Below are positions 46,453 through 57,290 of a DNA stretch of 64,000 bases, one piece after another. The notes under the pieces were generated by a model, which saw only the letters and a program-made list of their open reading frames with translations, made no database searches and had not been told where the DNA came from. The first letter of the stretch is position 1, and every line of letters starts with the position of its first letter. The DNA comes from Pseudomonadota bacterium. GTDB taxonomy: Bacteria > Pseudomonadota > Alphaproteobacteria > Acetobacterales > Acetobacteraceae. Location: the NCBI GenBank assembly GCA_021781835.1, contig JAJXWD010000005.1:1-64000 (forward strand). Reading direction: 5' to 3'. The position numbers and the translations under genes are program-made.

Positions 46453-46485
46453 AAACGCCGCCCCGGAGCTCCGGGGCGGCGTTTT
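46453..46485 (+). terminator. Bidirectional terminator between accA and katG
   Basis: Near-perfect GC-rich palindrome (AACGCCGCCCCGG arm, AGCT at the centre) followed by TTTTT on the plus strand and preceded by AAA, so it has a T tail on both strands. It sits exactly between the convergent stops of accA and katG. Confidence 0.9.
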
Positions 46486-46490
46486 TCACA

Positions 46491-48899
<2,409 letters not shown>

Positions 48900-48941
48900 T
48901 TATGCCCCCCGCCTTGCGGGTAAATCCGCCGTCATCCGCCT

Positions 48942-48976
48942 CGAGAGCGGAATGCGTTATGACGCACCCGCTCTCG
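48942..48976. repeat. Long hairpin next to palindromic element copy 2
   Basis: Outer arms CGAGAGCGG (48942-48950) and CCGCTCTCG (48968-48976), inner arms TGCGT (48953-48957) and ACGCA (48962-48966), TATG loop, one small internal loop: 14 bp in all. On the plus strand it is followed by TTATATTTTAA, on the minus strand by a GC-rich sequence. Confidence 0.65.
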
Positions 48977-48988
48977 TTATATTTTAAC

Positions 48989-49045
48989 GATCAATTTCAT
49001 TGGTTTAGCTTGCGTCTGTCGACTCAATCCCAACCAATATTGATC
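48989..49045. repeat. Palindromic intergenic element, copy 2
   Basis: Arms GATCAAT plus ATTGGTT on the left (48989-48995, 48999-49005, separated by a TTC bulge) pair with AACCAAT plus ATTGATC on the right (49032-49045). The lead ATTTTAA-CGA and the core TTTAGCTTG-CGTC resemble copy 1 at 45124-45183. Arm bases differ from copy 1 in a paired manner, which suggests selection on a stem. Lies 7 bp from the dnaQ stop. Confidence 0.6.
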
Positions 49046-49051
49046 TAAGCC

Positions 49052-49729
49052 TCACCCGCGATGCCAGAGATTATCCTTGATCTTGGCCATAAACGCCTCA
49101 TGCGCCTCCGCCTGCGCGCTGGTCGGCTCAATCAGGCGGGGCGTGCGGGTGGCGGGCTTGTCGTACTGGGCAAAGGTCAGGCCGGGGGTGGTTTCCAGCG
49201 TCAGCCCGCGCTGGCGCCCGCCGGTCAGCTCCACATACACATCGGCCAGCAGCTTGCAGTCGAGCAGCGCGTTATGGGTGGTGCGCGCCGAGAGATCGAT
49301 GTCAAACCGCCGGCACAGCGCGTCGAGCGAATTGGGCATGCCGGGAAAGCGCGCCTTGGCCATTGGCAGCGTGTCGATCATGCGGGCCCGGTCCAGCGGT
49401 TTGCGGCCCACGCGCTCGAGTTCGGCGCTGATGAAGCCGAAATCGAACGGCGCGTTATGCGCGACCAGCTTGCTGTCGCCGAAAAACGCCAGCATCTCGT
49501 CGGCCACCTCGGCAAATTTCGGCTTGCCCTCCACCTTGGCATTGGTAATGCCGTGCACGCGCGTGCTGTCGGCCGGAATATCGCGCTCGGGGTCGAGCAG
49601 CGCATAAAACTCCTTGCCCGTGGCCAGATCGTTCACCAGCTCGATCGCCGCGATCTCGATCACCCGGTCCCCCGTCAGCGGCTCGAAGCCGGTGGTCTCG
49701 GTATCGAACAAAACCGAACGCGCGCTCAT
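49052..49729 (-). CDS. dnaQ: DNA polymerase III epsilon subunit (3'-5' proofreading exonuclease)
   Basis: 225-aa DEDD-family exonuclease. ExoI motif FDTETTGFEPLTGDRVIEIAAIE (Asp, Glu), ExoII HNAPFDFGFISAEL (Asp) and ExoIII THNALLDCKLLADVYVEL (His, Asp) are all intact. The C-terminal region with an extended tail that binds the alpha subunit is present. Start overlaps the coaE stop (ATGA). Terminal gene of the GT87-aroE-coaE-dnaQ run; the aroE-coaE-dnaQ order is standard in alphaproteobacteria. Confidence 0.95.
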   Translation of the reverse strand: MSARSVLFDTETTGFEPLTGDRVIEIAAIELVNDLATGKEFYALLDPERDIPADSTRVHGITNAKVEGKPKFAEVADEMLAFFGDSKLVAHNAPFDFGFISAELERVGRKPLDRARMIDTLPMAKARFPGMPNSLDALCRRFDIDLSARTTHNALLDCKLLADVYVELTGGRQRGLTLETTPGLTFAQYDKPATRTPRLIEPTSAQAEAHEAFMAKIKDNLWHRG

Positions 49730-50313
49730 GTCAGATTCAGGGCCGCGATCACCCCCTCCACCTGCCGGCGCGTCGCCTCAAAACTGCCGCTGGTATCAAT
49801 GACATGCGTGGCCCGAAGGCGCTTTTCCGCGTCATCCATCTGCTTGGCGATGATCGCCTCGATCTGCGCCATCGGCAGGCCGCGCCCCTTCACCCGCTCG
49901 ATCTGCACGTCCCTGGGGCAGGAAACGGTGATGACCGCATCAAACCCCGCCGGGTTGCCGGTTTCAAACAGCAGCGGAATATCGAGCAGCGCCGCCTTGG
50001 CGTTCATCGCCCGCGCCTCCTCCAAAAACGCCGCCTGCCTGGCCCGCACCAGCGGGTGCATGATGGCTTCCAGCCGCGCCATCGCCGCGCCATCGCCCAG
50101 CACCAGGGCGCGCAGCCGCGCACGGTCGAGCACCTCGCCATGCACCGTGCCCGGAAACGCCGCCCCGATGGCGGGCAGCGCGGCGCCGCCCGGCGCCTGC
50201 GCCTCGTGCACGGCCTCATCGGCGTTGAACACGGGAATGAAATGATCGGCGAACATCGCCGCCACCGTCGATTTCCCCATGCCAATCCCGCCCGTGAGGC
50301 CGATGATTTTCAC
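49726..50313 (-). CDS. coaE: Dephospho-CoA kinase
   Basis: 195-aa P-loop kinase for the last step of coenzyme A synthesis. IGLTGGIGMGKSTVAAMF is the Walker A segment. LLFETGN-type LID region (LLDIPLLFETG) and VSCPRDVQIERVKGRG (family VxxxxexQxxRlxxR) support the call. Normal length. Overlaps aroE and dnaQ by 4 bp on each side. Confidence 0.95.
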   Translation of the reverse strand: MKIIGLTGGIGMGKSTVAAMFADHFIPVFNADEAVHEAQAPGGAALPAIGAAFPGTVHGEVLDRARLRALVLGDGAAMARLEAIMHPLVRARQAAFLEEARAMNAKAALLDIPLLFETGNPAGFDAVITVSCPRDVQIERVKGRGLPMAQIEAIIAKQMDDAEKRLRATHVIDTSGSFEATRRQVEGVIAALNLT

Positions 50314-51134
50314 GCCGCCACGATCCGGTACAGCTCGTCGTCCACCTCGGGCCGCACGCCAAACCAGGTCTCAAAGGCCGGCACGGCCTGGTGCAGCAAC
50401 ATGCCCAACCCCTCCACCGGGGTCAGCCCGCGCGCGCGGGCATTGGCCAGCAGCGCGGTCTCCAGCGGCGCATACACAATGTCCGAAACCGCCAGCCCGG
50501 GCGCGGCGCCGTCCAGATTCATCTCCAGCGGCCCCTCGCCGGCCATGCCGAGCGCGGTGGTGTTAACCAGCAGCGCATAATCGCCCAGCGCCTCGGCGCG
50601 GCGCTCCCAGTCCAGCACGCGCGCGCCCGGCACCAGCCGGGCCAGCTCCTCGGCGCGCTCGCGGGTGCGGTTGGTCAGCGTCACTTCGGCGCCCTCATCC
50701 TGCAACGCCGCGGCAATGGCGCGCGCCGCGCCACCCGCGCCCAAAATCAGCGCCGGGCCCGCGCCCGGCACAACACCATGGGCGCGCAAATTGGCGACAT
50801 AGCCAAACCCATCGTAATTGCGCCCCACAATCCGCCCGTCCTGGAAGGTGAGCATGTTCACCGCGCCCACCCGGCGGGCAAACTCCTCCACCTCATCGCA
50901 CAGGGCAAACGCCGTCTCCTTGTGCGGCAGGGTAACATTGACGCCCCGGAACCCGGCCTTGGCCAGCCCCTGCACGGCGGGAATGAAATCCTGCGGCTGG
51001 ATGGCCAGCGGCACATAAGCGCCATCTATGCCATAACGCTCAATCCATGTGCCATGGATGCGCGGTGAACGGGAATGAGCGACGGGCCAGCCAGTGACCC
51101 CCGCGAGCTTGGCGGCGCCTGAGATGAGTTTCAT
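50310..51134 (-). CDS. aroE: Shikimate dehydrogenase (NADP+)
   Basis: 274-aa enzyme reducing 3-dehydroshikimate in the shikimate pathway. VTGWPVAHSRSPRIHGTWIERYGIDGAYVPL gives the substrate site, GVNVTLPHKETAFALCDEV contains the catalytic Lys, ALILGAGGAARAIAAAL is the NADP-binding loop followed by NRTRERAEEL, and MLLHQAVPAFETWFG closes the protein. Overlaps the GT87 gene and coaE by 4 bp each. Confidence 0.95.
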   Translation of the reverse strand: MKLISGAAKLAGVTGWPVAHSRSPRIHGTWIERYGIDGAYVPLAIQPQDFIPAVQGLAKAGFRGVNVTLPHKETAFALCDEVEEFARRVGAVNMLTFQDGRIVGRNYDGFGYVANLRAHGVVPGAGPALILGAGGAARAIAAALQDEGAEVTLTNRTRERAEELARLVPGARVLDWERRAEALGDYALLVNTTALGMAGEGPLEMNLDGAAPGLAVSDIVYAPLETALLANARARGLTPVEGLGMLLHQAVPAFETWFGVRPEVDDELYRIVAA

Positions 51135-52270
51135 GCCCCATTCCCACCACGCGCGCGCGCGCTTGCCAAGAGCAGAAGCAACAAAACCGGCGTGAGATGG
51201 GCAAAACGCGGCAGCCAGGGCAGCAAGCCCGGCCCGAACCAGGCCAGAAAAAACAATAGCGGCTCACCAGGGCGAAAACCGGTTTTCAGCCGCTCCTCCA
51301 CCAGCAGCGCCGTCGCCAGCCCGGCGCCGAGCAGGTCGTAATCATGCAAATAGGGGCTGGCCAGCGCCGAGAGCACCAGCAAGGCCGGGGTCGAGCGCGT
51401 GAACCACCCGGCCACCAGGCACAGCCCCGTCACCAGCCCTTGCGCGGCCAGGGCCGCCCTCACCCCCACAAACGGCTTCAGCGCGGCAAAGACACACACC
51501 AGCCCGGCGGCGAAATCCGGCGGCTGGCCGGTGGTCAGCACATTGGTCATGGCCGGGCTGGTGTAATTCCAAAACCCCGCCCAGGCCGGCCAGCCAAAAA
51601 CCCAGGCCGCCAGCAGGGCAAACAGCACGGCCACCAGCGCCGCCACCAGCGCCGCCACGGGCCGGCGCCTGAGCAGATTGAGCGGCAGCACCACCCCGAG
51701 CTGCGGCTTGAACGTGGCCAAACCAATCAGCACCCCCGCCAGGCGTGGCCGGGCCTCGAGCATCAGCAGCCCGCCACCGATCAGCGCGGTCATCAGCGCG
51801 GCATTCTGGTGCTCCATGGCGTTCTCGAGCGTCGCCGGGGCCAGCAGCACGCACAGCACAAACCCCCAGCCCTTGCCGGCCAGCCGCAACAGACCCGCCA
51901 GCACGGCGAGCGAGGCGGCATCAAACGCCAGCGCCGCCGGCCAGGGCGCCAGCCCCGCGAACAAGGCGGCGATCAGCCCGTAAGTCGGCGGGTAGCTCCA
52001 CATATGAAACCCCTGTCGCCCAAACAGCCCGGTCAGAAACGCCTCATAGGCGGTATGGTCGAACAGCATCGCCACCTGGTGGTTGCGCAGCAAAAATCCG
52101 CCGGCCCAAAAATCCACGCCATCGCGCAGCGCCTTGCCCACCATGCCCTGGCGATAGCCCCATAAAATCGCACAGGCTTCGGCCAGCGATGGCAGCGTGC
52201 TCAGCGCCACGATCAGGCCGATCATTCGGCGAGCGGAAATTTGACTTTTCTCGGCCATTCGCGTTTTCAT
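51131..52270 (-). CDS. GT87-family polyprenyl-phosphate glycosyltransferase-like membrane protein
   Basis: 379-aa polytopic protein with about nine to ten hydrophobic helices. GVDFWAGGFLLRNHQVAMLFD near residues 50-72 is the luminal/periplasmic first loop with acidic residue, and MWSYPPTYGLIAALFA plus LIGLATFKPQLGVVLPLNLL are typical of DUF2029/GT87 (SYPPxxxLLxxPL; KPQ motif). Such enzymes use polyprenyl-phosphate sugars outside the membrane; the acceptor is unknown. It heads a four-gene overlapping run with aroE, coaE and dnaQ, which is an unusual leader for that run. Divergent from argD with only 32 bp between starts. Confidence 0.8.
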   Translation of the reverse strand: MKTRMAEKSQISARRMIGLIVALSTLPSLAEACAILWGYRQGMVGKALRDGVDFWAGGFLLRNHQVAMLFDHTAYEAFLTGLFGRQGFHMWSYPPTYGLIAALFAGLAPWPAALAFDAASLAVLAGLLRLAGKGWGFVLCVLLAPATLENAMEHQNAALMTALIGGGLLMLEARPRLAGVLIGLATFKPQLGVVLPLNLLRRRPVAALVAALVAVLFALLAAWVFGWPAWAGFWNYTSPAMTNVLTTGQPPDFAAGLVCVFAALKPFVGVRAALAAQGLVTGLCLVAGWFTRSTPALLVLSALASPYLHDYDLLGAGLATALLVEERLKTGFRPGEPLLFFLAWFGPGLLPWLPRFAHLTPVLLLLLLASARARGGNGA

Positions 52271-52302
52271 CCCGGCTTTCTCGATGCCTTGAAAGCATAT
52301 TC

Positions 52303-53505
52303 ATGATCGCCGCGCTAATGCCGAACTACAACCGGGCCGACATCGCCTTCTCGCATGGCGCGGGGGCCTGGATTTTCGCCGAGGATGGCCGCCGTTACCT
52401 CGATTTTGGCGCCGGCATCGCCACCTCCTCGCTCGGCCACGGCCACAAACATCTGGTGCGGGCCATCGCTGAGCAGGCCGCGCGCGTCATTCACGTCTCC
52501 AACCTCTACCGCGTGCCCCAGGCCGAGGCGCTGGCCGCCCGCCTGACCGCCGCCTCCTTCGCCGATTCGGTGTTTTTCTGCAATTCCGGCGCCGAGGCCA
52601 ATGAAGGGCTGGTGAAGGCCATGCGCCGCACCCATTACGAGGAAGGCCACCCCGAGCGCACCGAGGTGATCTGCTTCGAGGGCGCCTTTCACGGCCGCAC
52701 CCTGGCCATGATCTCGGCCACCGGCAACGCCAAATATCTCGAAGGCTTCGGCACCCCCGTGCCGGGCTTCGCGCACGTGCCCTATAACGACCTCGAGGCC
52801 GTGCGCGCCGCCATCACGCCACGCACGGCCGGCATATTGGTCGAGCCCGTGCAGGGCGAGGGCGGTGTGCGCCCGGCCGCCCCCGGCTTCCTCGCCGCGC
52901 TCCGCCAGATCTGCGACGAGCACAACATCCTGCTCGGCATCGATGAAGTGCAAACCGGCATGGGCCGCACGGGCAAGCTGTTCGCCCACGAATGGGCCGG
53001 CATCAAGCCCGACATCGTCTCCGCCGCCAAGGGCATCGGCGGCGGCTTCCCGCTCGCCGCCGTGCTGGCCAGCGAGCGCGTCGCCACCTCGCTCAAGCCC
53101 GGCACGCACGGCACCACCTATGGCGGCGGCCCGCTCGCCTGCGCGGCCGGCAACGCCGTGCTCGACATCGTGCTGGGCGAGGGCTTCCTCGCCCAGCTCA
53201 CCGACACCGCCGCCTATCTGCGCGCGGCGCTGGAGCGGCTCGTCGCCCGCCACCCCGATATATTCACCGCCGTCCGCGGGCTTGGCCTGCTGCAAGGGCT
53301 CAAATGCGCCGTGCCCAACGGCCAGGCCCAGGCCGCGGCACTGAGCGCGGGGCTGCTCACCGTCGCCGCCGGCGACAATGTATTGCGCCTCGCGCCCCCG
53401 CTCATCATCGGGCCGGTCGAGGTCGATGAGGCGATCACCCGCCTCGATGAAACCGCCGCCGCCCTGCGCGCGGCCAAGACCAACAGCGAGGCTAACGCGG
53501 CATGA
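52303..53505 (+). CDS. argD: Acetylornithine/succinyldiaminopimelate aminotransferase
   Basis: 400-aa PLP-dependent class III aminotransferase of arginine (and possibly lysine) synthesis. LMPNYNRADIAFSHGAGAWIFAEDGRRYLDFGAGIATSSLGH is the characteristic ArgD start; FFCNSGAEANEGLVKAMR binds phosphate; VEPVQGEGGVRPA, GIDEVQTGMGRTGKLFAHEW and SAAKGIGGGFPLAAVLAS (PLP Lys in AAKGIGGG) complete the active site. ATG 52303 is chosen from similarity; ATG 52318 is an alternative. The frame is open far upstream but that stretch is antisense to the GT87 gene. Overlaps argF by 4 bp. Confidence 0.95.
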   Translation: MIAALMPNYNRADIAFSHGAGAWIFAEDGRRYLDFGAGIATSSLGHGHKHLVRAIAEQAARVIHVSNLYRVPQAEALAARLTAASFADSVFFCNSGAEANEGLVKAMRRTHYEEGHPERTEVICFEGAFHGRTLAMISATGNAKYLEGFGTPVPGFAHVPYNDLEAVRAAITPRTAGILVEPVQGEGGVRPAAPGFLAALRQICDEHNILLGIDEVQTGMGRTGKLFAHEWAGIKPDIVSAAKGIGGGFPLAAVLASERVATSLKPGTHGTTYGGGPLACAAGNAVLDIVLGEGFLAQLTDTAAYLRAALERLVARHPDIFTAVRGLGLLQGLKCAVPNGQAQAAALSAGLLTVAAGDNVLRLAPPLIIGPVEVDEAITRLDETAAALRAAKTNSEANAA

Positions 53506-54443
53506 GCGCGGCGATCGACCTGGGGCCCAAGCGCCCGGTGCATTTTCTCGACATCAAGGATTTCACGCCCGAGCAGCTTCGCGCGCTCATCGGCCACGCC
53601 GCGCAGCTCAAGCGCCAGCGGCGCATCGGCGTGCCCAAAAAGCCGCTGGCGGGCAAGACCCTGGCCATGGTGTTTGAAAAACCCTCAACCCGCACCCGCG
53701 TCTCGTTCGAGGTCGCCATCAAGGAGCTGGGCGGTGACGCCGTGGTGCTCTCCTCGCGAGACATGCAGCTCGGCCGTGGCGAGACGGTGCACGACACCGC
53801 CCATGTGCTGTCGCGCTTCGTCGATGGCATCATGCTGCGCACCGGCGACGCGCGCAAACTCCACGCCCTGGCCCAGCATGCCAGCGTGCCGGTCATCAAC
53901 GGCCTCACCGACCTCTCCCACCCTTGCCAGATCATGGCCGACATCCTCACCTTCGAGGAGCATAAAGGCCCGATCAAGGGCCGCAAAATCGCCTGGGTGG
54001 GCGATGGCAACAATGTCGCCGCCTCCTTCATCGAGGCCGCGGCACGCTTTGGCTTCGCGCTCCGCTTGGCCTGCCCGGCGGGCTACTGGCCGCGCCCCGA
54101 GGTGCTGGAATGGGCCAAGGCCGAAGGCGCCGATGTCGAGGTCGGCATCGACCCCGACTGGGCGGCCGACTCCGCCGATGCCATGGTCACCGACACCTGG
54201 CTCTCAATGTCGGACAGCGAAGACCAGGCCGCCGCCCGCGCCCAGGCCTTTGCCCCCTACCAGGTCACCGCCGAATTGATGGCCAAAACCACCGAGGGCG
54301 CGATCTTCCTGCACTGCCTGCCCGCCCATCGCGGCGAGGAGGTGGCCGCCGAGGTGATCGACGGTCCGGCCTCCGTGGTGTTCGACGAGGCCGAAAACCG
54401 CCTGCACGCCCAAAAGGCCATTCTGGCCCTCTGCCTGGGTTGA
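53502..54443 (+). CDS. argF: Ornithine carbamoyltransferase
   Basis: 313-aa enzyme producing citrulline from ornithine and carbamoyl phosphate. The carbamoyl-phosphate loop FEKPSTRTRVSFEVAIKELGG, HPCQIMADILTFEEHKG (HPxQ), the ornithine SMG-equivalent region around VTDTWLSMSDSEDQ and the catalytic FLHCLPAHRGEEV are all present. Normal length. Overlaps argD by ATGA and is followed 2 bp later by the flavoprotein gene. Confidence 0.96.
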   Translation: MSAAIDLGPKRPVHFLDIKDFTPEQLRALIGHAAQLKRQRRIGVPKKPLAGKTLAMVFEKPSTRTRVSFEVAIKELGGDAVVLSSRDMQLGRGETVHDTAHVLSRFVDGIMLRTGDARKLHALAQHASVPVINGLTDLSHPCQIMADILTFEEHKGPIKGRKIAWVGDGNNVAASFIEAAARFGFALRLACPAGYWPRPEVLEWAKAEGADVEVGIDPDWAADSADAMVTDTWLSMSDSEDQAAARAQAFAPYQVTAELMAKTTEGAIFLHCLPAHRGEEVAAEVIDGPASVVFDEAENRLHAQKAILALCLG

Positions 54444-54445
54444 GC

Positions 54446-55618
54446 ATGCGCCGCGCCGCCATCATCGGAGCCGGCCCCGCCGGGCTGATGGCGGCCGAGC
54501 AACTGGCCCAGGCCGGCATCGCCGTCACCCTCTATGAGCGCCTGCCCTCGCCGGCGCGCAAATTCCTCATGGCCGGGCGCGGCGGGCTCAACCTCACCCA
54601 TTCCGAGCCCCTGCCCCAGTTTCTCGCCCGCTACGGCGCCGCCAGCGCCTGGCTCGCCCCCTTCATCGAAGCCTTCCCCCCCGAGGCGCTGGGCGCCTGG
54701 TGCAAGGGTCTGGGCATAGAAACCTTCGTCGGCACATCGGGCCGCGTCTTCCCGCGTGACATGAAAGCCACCCCCCTGCTCCGCGCCTGGCTCAAGCGGC
54801 TGGGGGGGCTTGGGGTCACGCTGGTCACCCGCGCCACCTGGACCGGCTGGGACGCAACCGGCGCCCTCACCTTCGAGGGCGCCCCGGCCATCGCCCCCGA
54901 TGTCACCATCCTGGCGCTGGGCGGCGCCTCCTGGCCGCGCCTGGGGTCGGATGGAAGCTGGGTCGCCGCCCTGGCCGGCATCGCCACCACCCCCTTCAAA
55001 CCGGCCAATTGCGGGGTTTTGCACCATTGGTCGGCCCATTTCATCACCCGCGCGGCCGGGCTGCCGCTCAAGCGCATCGTCGCCTCAACGGGCGGCCAGG
55101 CGGCGGCCGGCGAAATCACCATCACCCGCACCGGCCTCGAGGGCGGGGCCATCTACGCCCTCTCCCCCCCGCTGCGCGCGCAGATCGAGCAAAGCGGCCA
55201 GGCCCTGCTGCGCCTCGACCTCCGCCCCAGCCTGACGCTCGAGGCCCTGGCCGCCAAGCTCGGCGGCTCGGAATCGCTCGCCACCAAATTGCGCAAGGCC
55301 GGGCTCTCGTCGGCGGCGGCGGCCTTGGTGCAGGAGCTGCGCCATCGCGGCAGCAACGCGCCCATCCCCGAGCTGGTCAAGGCCCTGCCGCTTACCATCA
55401 CCGGCATGGCCGGGCTTGAGCGCGCCATCTCCTCGGCCGGCGGGGTCAAGCGCACCGAGCTCACCCCGGACCTGATGCTGCGCGCCCGCCCCGGCGTGTT
55501 TCTGGCCGGCGAGATGCTGGACTGGGAAGCCCCCACGGGCGGCTATCTGCTGCAAGCCTGTTTCGCCACCGGCCGCGCCGCCGGCCAGGGCGCGCTCAGG
55601 TGGCTGGCGCGCGGGTAA
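54446..55618 (+). CDS. NAD(P)/FAD-dependent oxidoreductase, YhiN/HI0933 family
   Basis: 390-aa flavoprotein of the BaiN/YhiN type. The N-terminal FAD motif AAIIGAGPAGLMAAEQLAQAGIAVTLYERLPSPARKFLMAGRGGLNLTHSEPL and the C-terminal TGGYLLQACFATGRAAGQGAL are diagnostic. No substrate is established for most members. ATG 54446 coincides with the start of the Rossmann fold; the upstream extension of this frame is antisense/alternative reading of argF. The last 23 bp overlap the convergent MFS gene. Confidence 0.88.
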   Translation: MRRAAIIGAGPAGLMAAEQLAQAGIAVTLYERLPSPARKFLMAGRGGLNLTHSEPLPQFLARYGAASAWLAPFIEAFPPEALGAWCKGLGIETFVGTSGRVFPRDMKATPLLRAWLKRLGGLGVTLVTRATWTGWDATGALTFEGAPAIAPDVTILALGGASWPRLGSDGSWVAALAGIATTPFKPANCGVLHHWSAHFITRAAGLPLKRIVASTGGQAAAGEITITRTGLEGGAIYALSPPLRAQIEQSGQALLRLDLRPSLTLEALAAKLGGSESLATKLRKAGLSSAAAALVQELRHRGSNAPIPELVKALPLTITGMAGLERAISSAGGVKRTELTPDLMLRARPGVFLAGEMLDWEAPTGGYLLQACFATGRAAGQGALRWLARG

Positions 55619-56798
55619 GCCTGGCCAGCCCCAGCGCCGCCACCAGCCCGGCGCCGGAAATCACCAGCACAAAGGCCACCAGCCCGTCCCAGCCGAAATC
55701 ATGGTAAAACAACCCGCCCGACGAGCCGACCACGCTCGAGCCGATATAGTAAGCCAGCAGATAAAGCGACGAGGCATGCCCCTTGGCCCCGCTCGCCAAA
55801 TGCCCCACCCAGCCGCTCGCCACCGCATGGGCCAGAAAAAACCCGATGGTCAGCACCGTGATGCCCAGCATGATCACCCACACCGCCCCGCCCAGCGTGA
55901 GCACAATGCCGCTAAATTGCAGCACCAGCCCGGCAAACAGCCCGCCGCCATAGCCCAGCCGGCGCACCGCCCGCCCGGCCATGCCCGATGCCACCATGCC
56001 AAACGCATAAACCAGAAACAGCGCCCCCAGCACGCTCTGGCTCAGGCTGTAAGGCGCCGCCCCCAGCCGGTAGCCAATGTAATTATAGCTGGTGACGAAC
56101 ACACCCATCACCGCGAACCCCTCGAAAAACAGCAGCGCCAGGGCGGGCCGGCGCAAATGCCGCCCCCAGGCGCGCAAATTCTCGGCGGCGCTGAAGCGCA
56201 CCAGCGTCACGCCCTGGCCATGGCGCGGGCGGGGCAGCAACAGCCAAAACCCCGCGGTCGCCAGCACATCGAGCAGGCCGAGCCCGGTCAACGCCAGCCG
56301 CCAGCCAAACAGCCCGGTGAGAAACCCGGTCAGCACCCGCCCCATCATGCCGCCAAAGGCATTGCCGGCAATATAGAGCCCCATGGCGGCGGCCAGCCGC
56401 GCGGGCGGGGTTTCCTCGGCCAGATACGCCATGGCCACCGCCGGCACCCCGCCCAGCGCCACGCCTTCGGCCAGGCGCAAACACACCAGCACCCCCCAGG
56501 AACGGCACAGCGGCACCAGCAGCGTGCACAGCGCCGCCAGACAGAGCGAAACCCCAATCACCGGCCGCCGCCCAAACCGCTCGGCCACCGGCGCCGCCCC
56601 GACAATGGCAAAGGCCAGCGCGAAGGTGGTGAAGGAGAGCGCGAAGGACGAGGCCAGGGGCGTCACGCCAAACTCGGTCGAAAACAGCGGCAGCAGCGGC
56701 TGCACGCAATAAAGCAGCGAAAACGTGGCGAACCCGGCCAGAAAAAACGCCAGGCTGATGCGCCGCGCGCGCCCCATATCGTCAGCCTGGGTGGTCAT
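55596..56798 (-). CDS. MFS transporter, YnfM/Bcr-like
   Basis: 400-aa inner-membrane transporter with twelve predicted helices. FSLLYCVQPLLPLFSTEFGVTP is the opening typical of the YnfM branch, and the loop 2-3 motif appears as APVAERFGRRPVIGVSLCL. Helix 4-5 LRLAEGVALGGVPAVAMAYLAEE fits drug-efflux MFS members. No substrate can be named. Convergent with, and overlapping by 23 bp, the flavoprotein gene. Confidence 0.87.
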   Translation of the reverse strand: MTTQADDMGRARRISLAFFLAGFATFSLLYCVQPLLPLFSTEFGVTPLASSFALSFTTFALAFAIVGAAPVAERFGRRPVIGVSLCLAALCTLLVPLCRSWGVLVCLRLAEGVALGGVPAVAMAYLAEETPPARLAAAMGLYIAGNAFGGMMGRVLTGFLTGLFGWRLALTGLGLLDVLATAGFWLLLPRPRHGQGVTLVRFSAAENLRAWGRHLRRPALALLFFEGFAVMGVFVTSYNYIGYRLGAAPYSLSQSVLGALFLVYAFGMVASGMAGRAVRRLGYGGGLFAGLVLQFSGIVLTLGGAVWVIMLGITVLTIGFFLAHAVASGWVGHLASGAKGHASSLYLLAYYIGSSVVGSSGGLFYHDFGWDGLVAFVLVISGAGLVAALGLARLTRAPAT

Positions 56799-57000
56799 GT
56801 TTCACGGCTCCTGCGCATCTCCGCCCCTAAATGGCCATGGTCCCTGCCATGGTGAAAGCGCCAAAGCGCGACCCAGCAGCCCGTTTTTCACATGCCACCC
56901 GCCCTCTTGCGCCCCGCCCTGGGCGGCGTAATCTCCTCTGTCGAGCCCAGGGCACACCCATAACACAGCCATAACATACCAGGGCTGGATGGAGGATGAC

Positions 57001-57285
57001 ATGGCACGACTTTTAGACCCGGCCGAGCGGGCGCAAATGCCCGAGGGCTGGCATCTCGGCGAAGACGGCAAGGCCATCAAACGGGCCTATTGCTTCAATG
57101 ATTTCACCGAGGCCTTCGCCTTCATGACCCGCGTGGCCCTGCTCGCCGAAGTGGCCGACCATCACCCCGACTGGTCAAATTCCTATAACCGGGTGGAGAT
57201 TTCCCTCAGCACCCATTCGGCCGGCGGGCTCACCTCGAAAGATTACGCCCTCGCCAACGCCATCTCCGCGATCAGCCCGCATTGA
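57001..57285 (+). CDS. phhB: Pterin-4a-carbinolamine dehydratase
   Basis: 94-aa small enzyme recycling the pterin cofactor of aromatic amino acid hydroxylases. [50 protein letters not shown] contains the catalytic HHPxW...V...L.TH.aGGLT..D signature. ATG 57001 is selected because GGAGG lies at the right distance; another in-frame ATG at 56989 would place the ribosome site inside the gene. phhA is not adjacent. Convergent with the calpain-Hint gene, 5 bp apart. Confidence 0.93.
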   Translation: MARLLDPAERAQMPEGWHLGEDGKAIKRAYCFNDFTEAFAFMTRVALLAEVADHHPDWSNSYNRVEISLSTHSAGGLTSKDYALANAISAISPH

Positions 57286-57290
57286 GCCCA

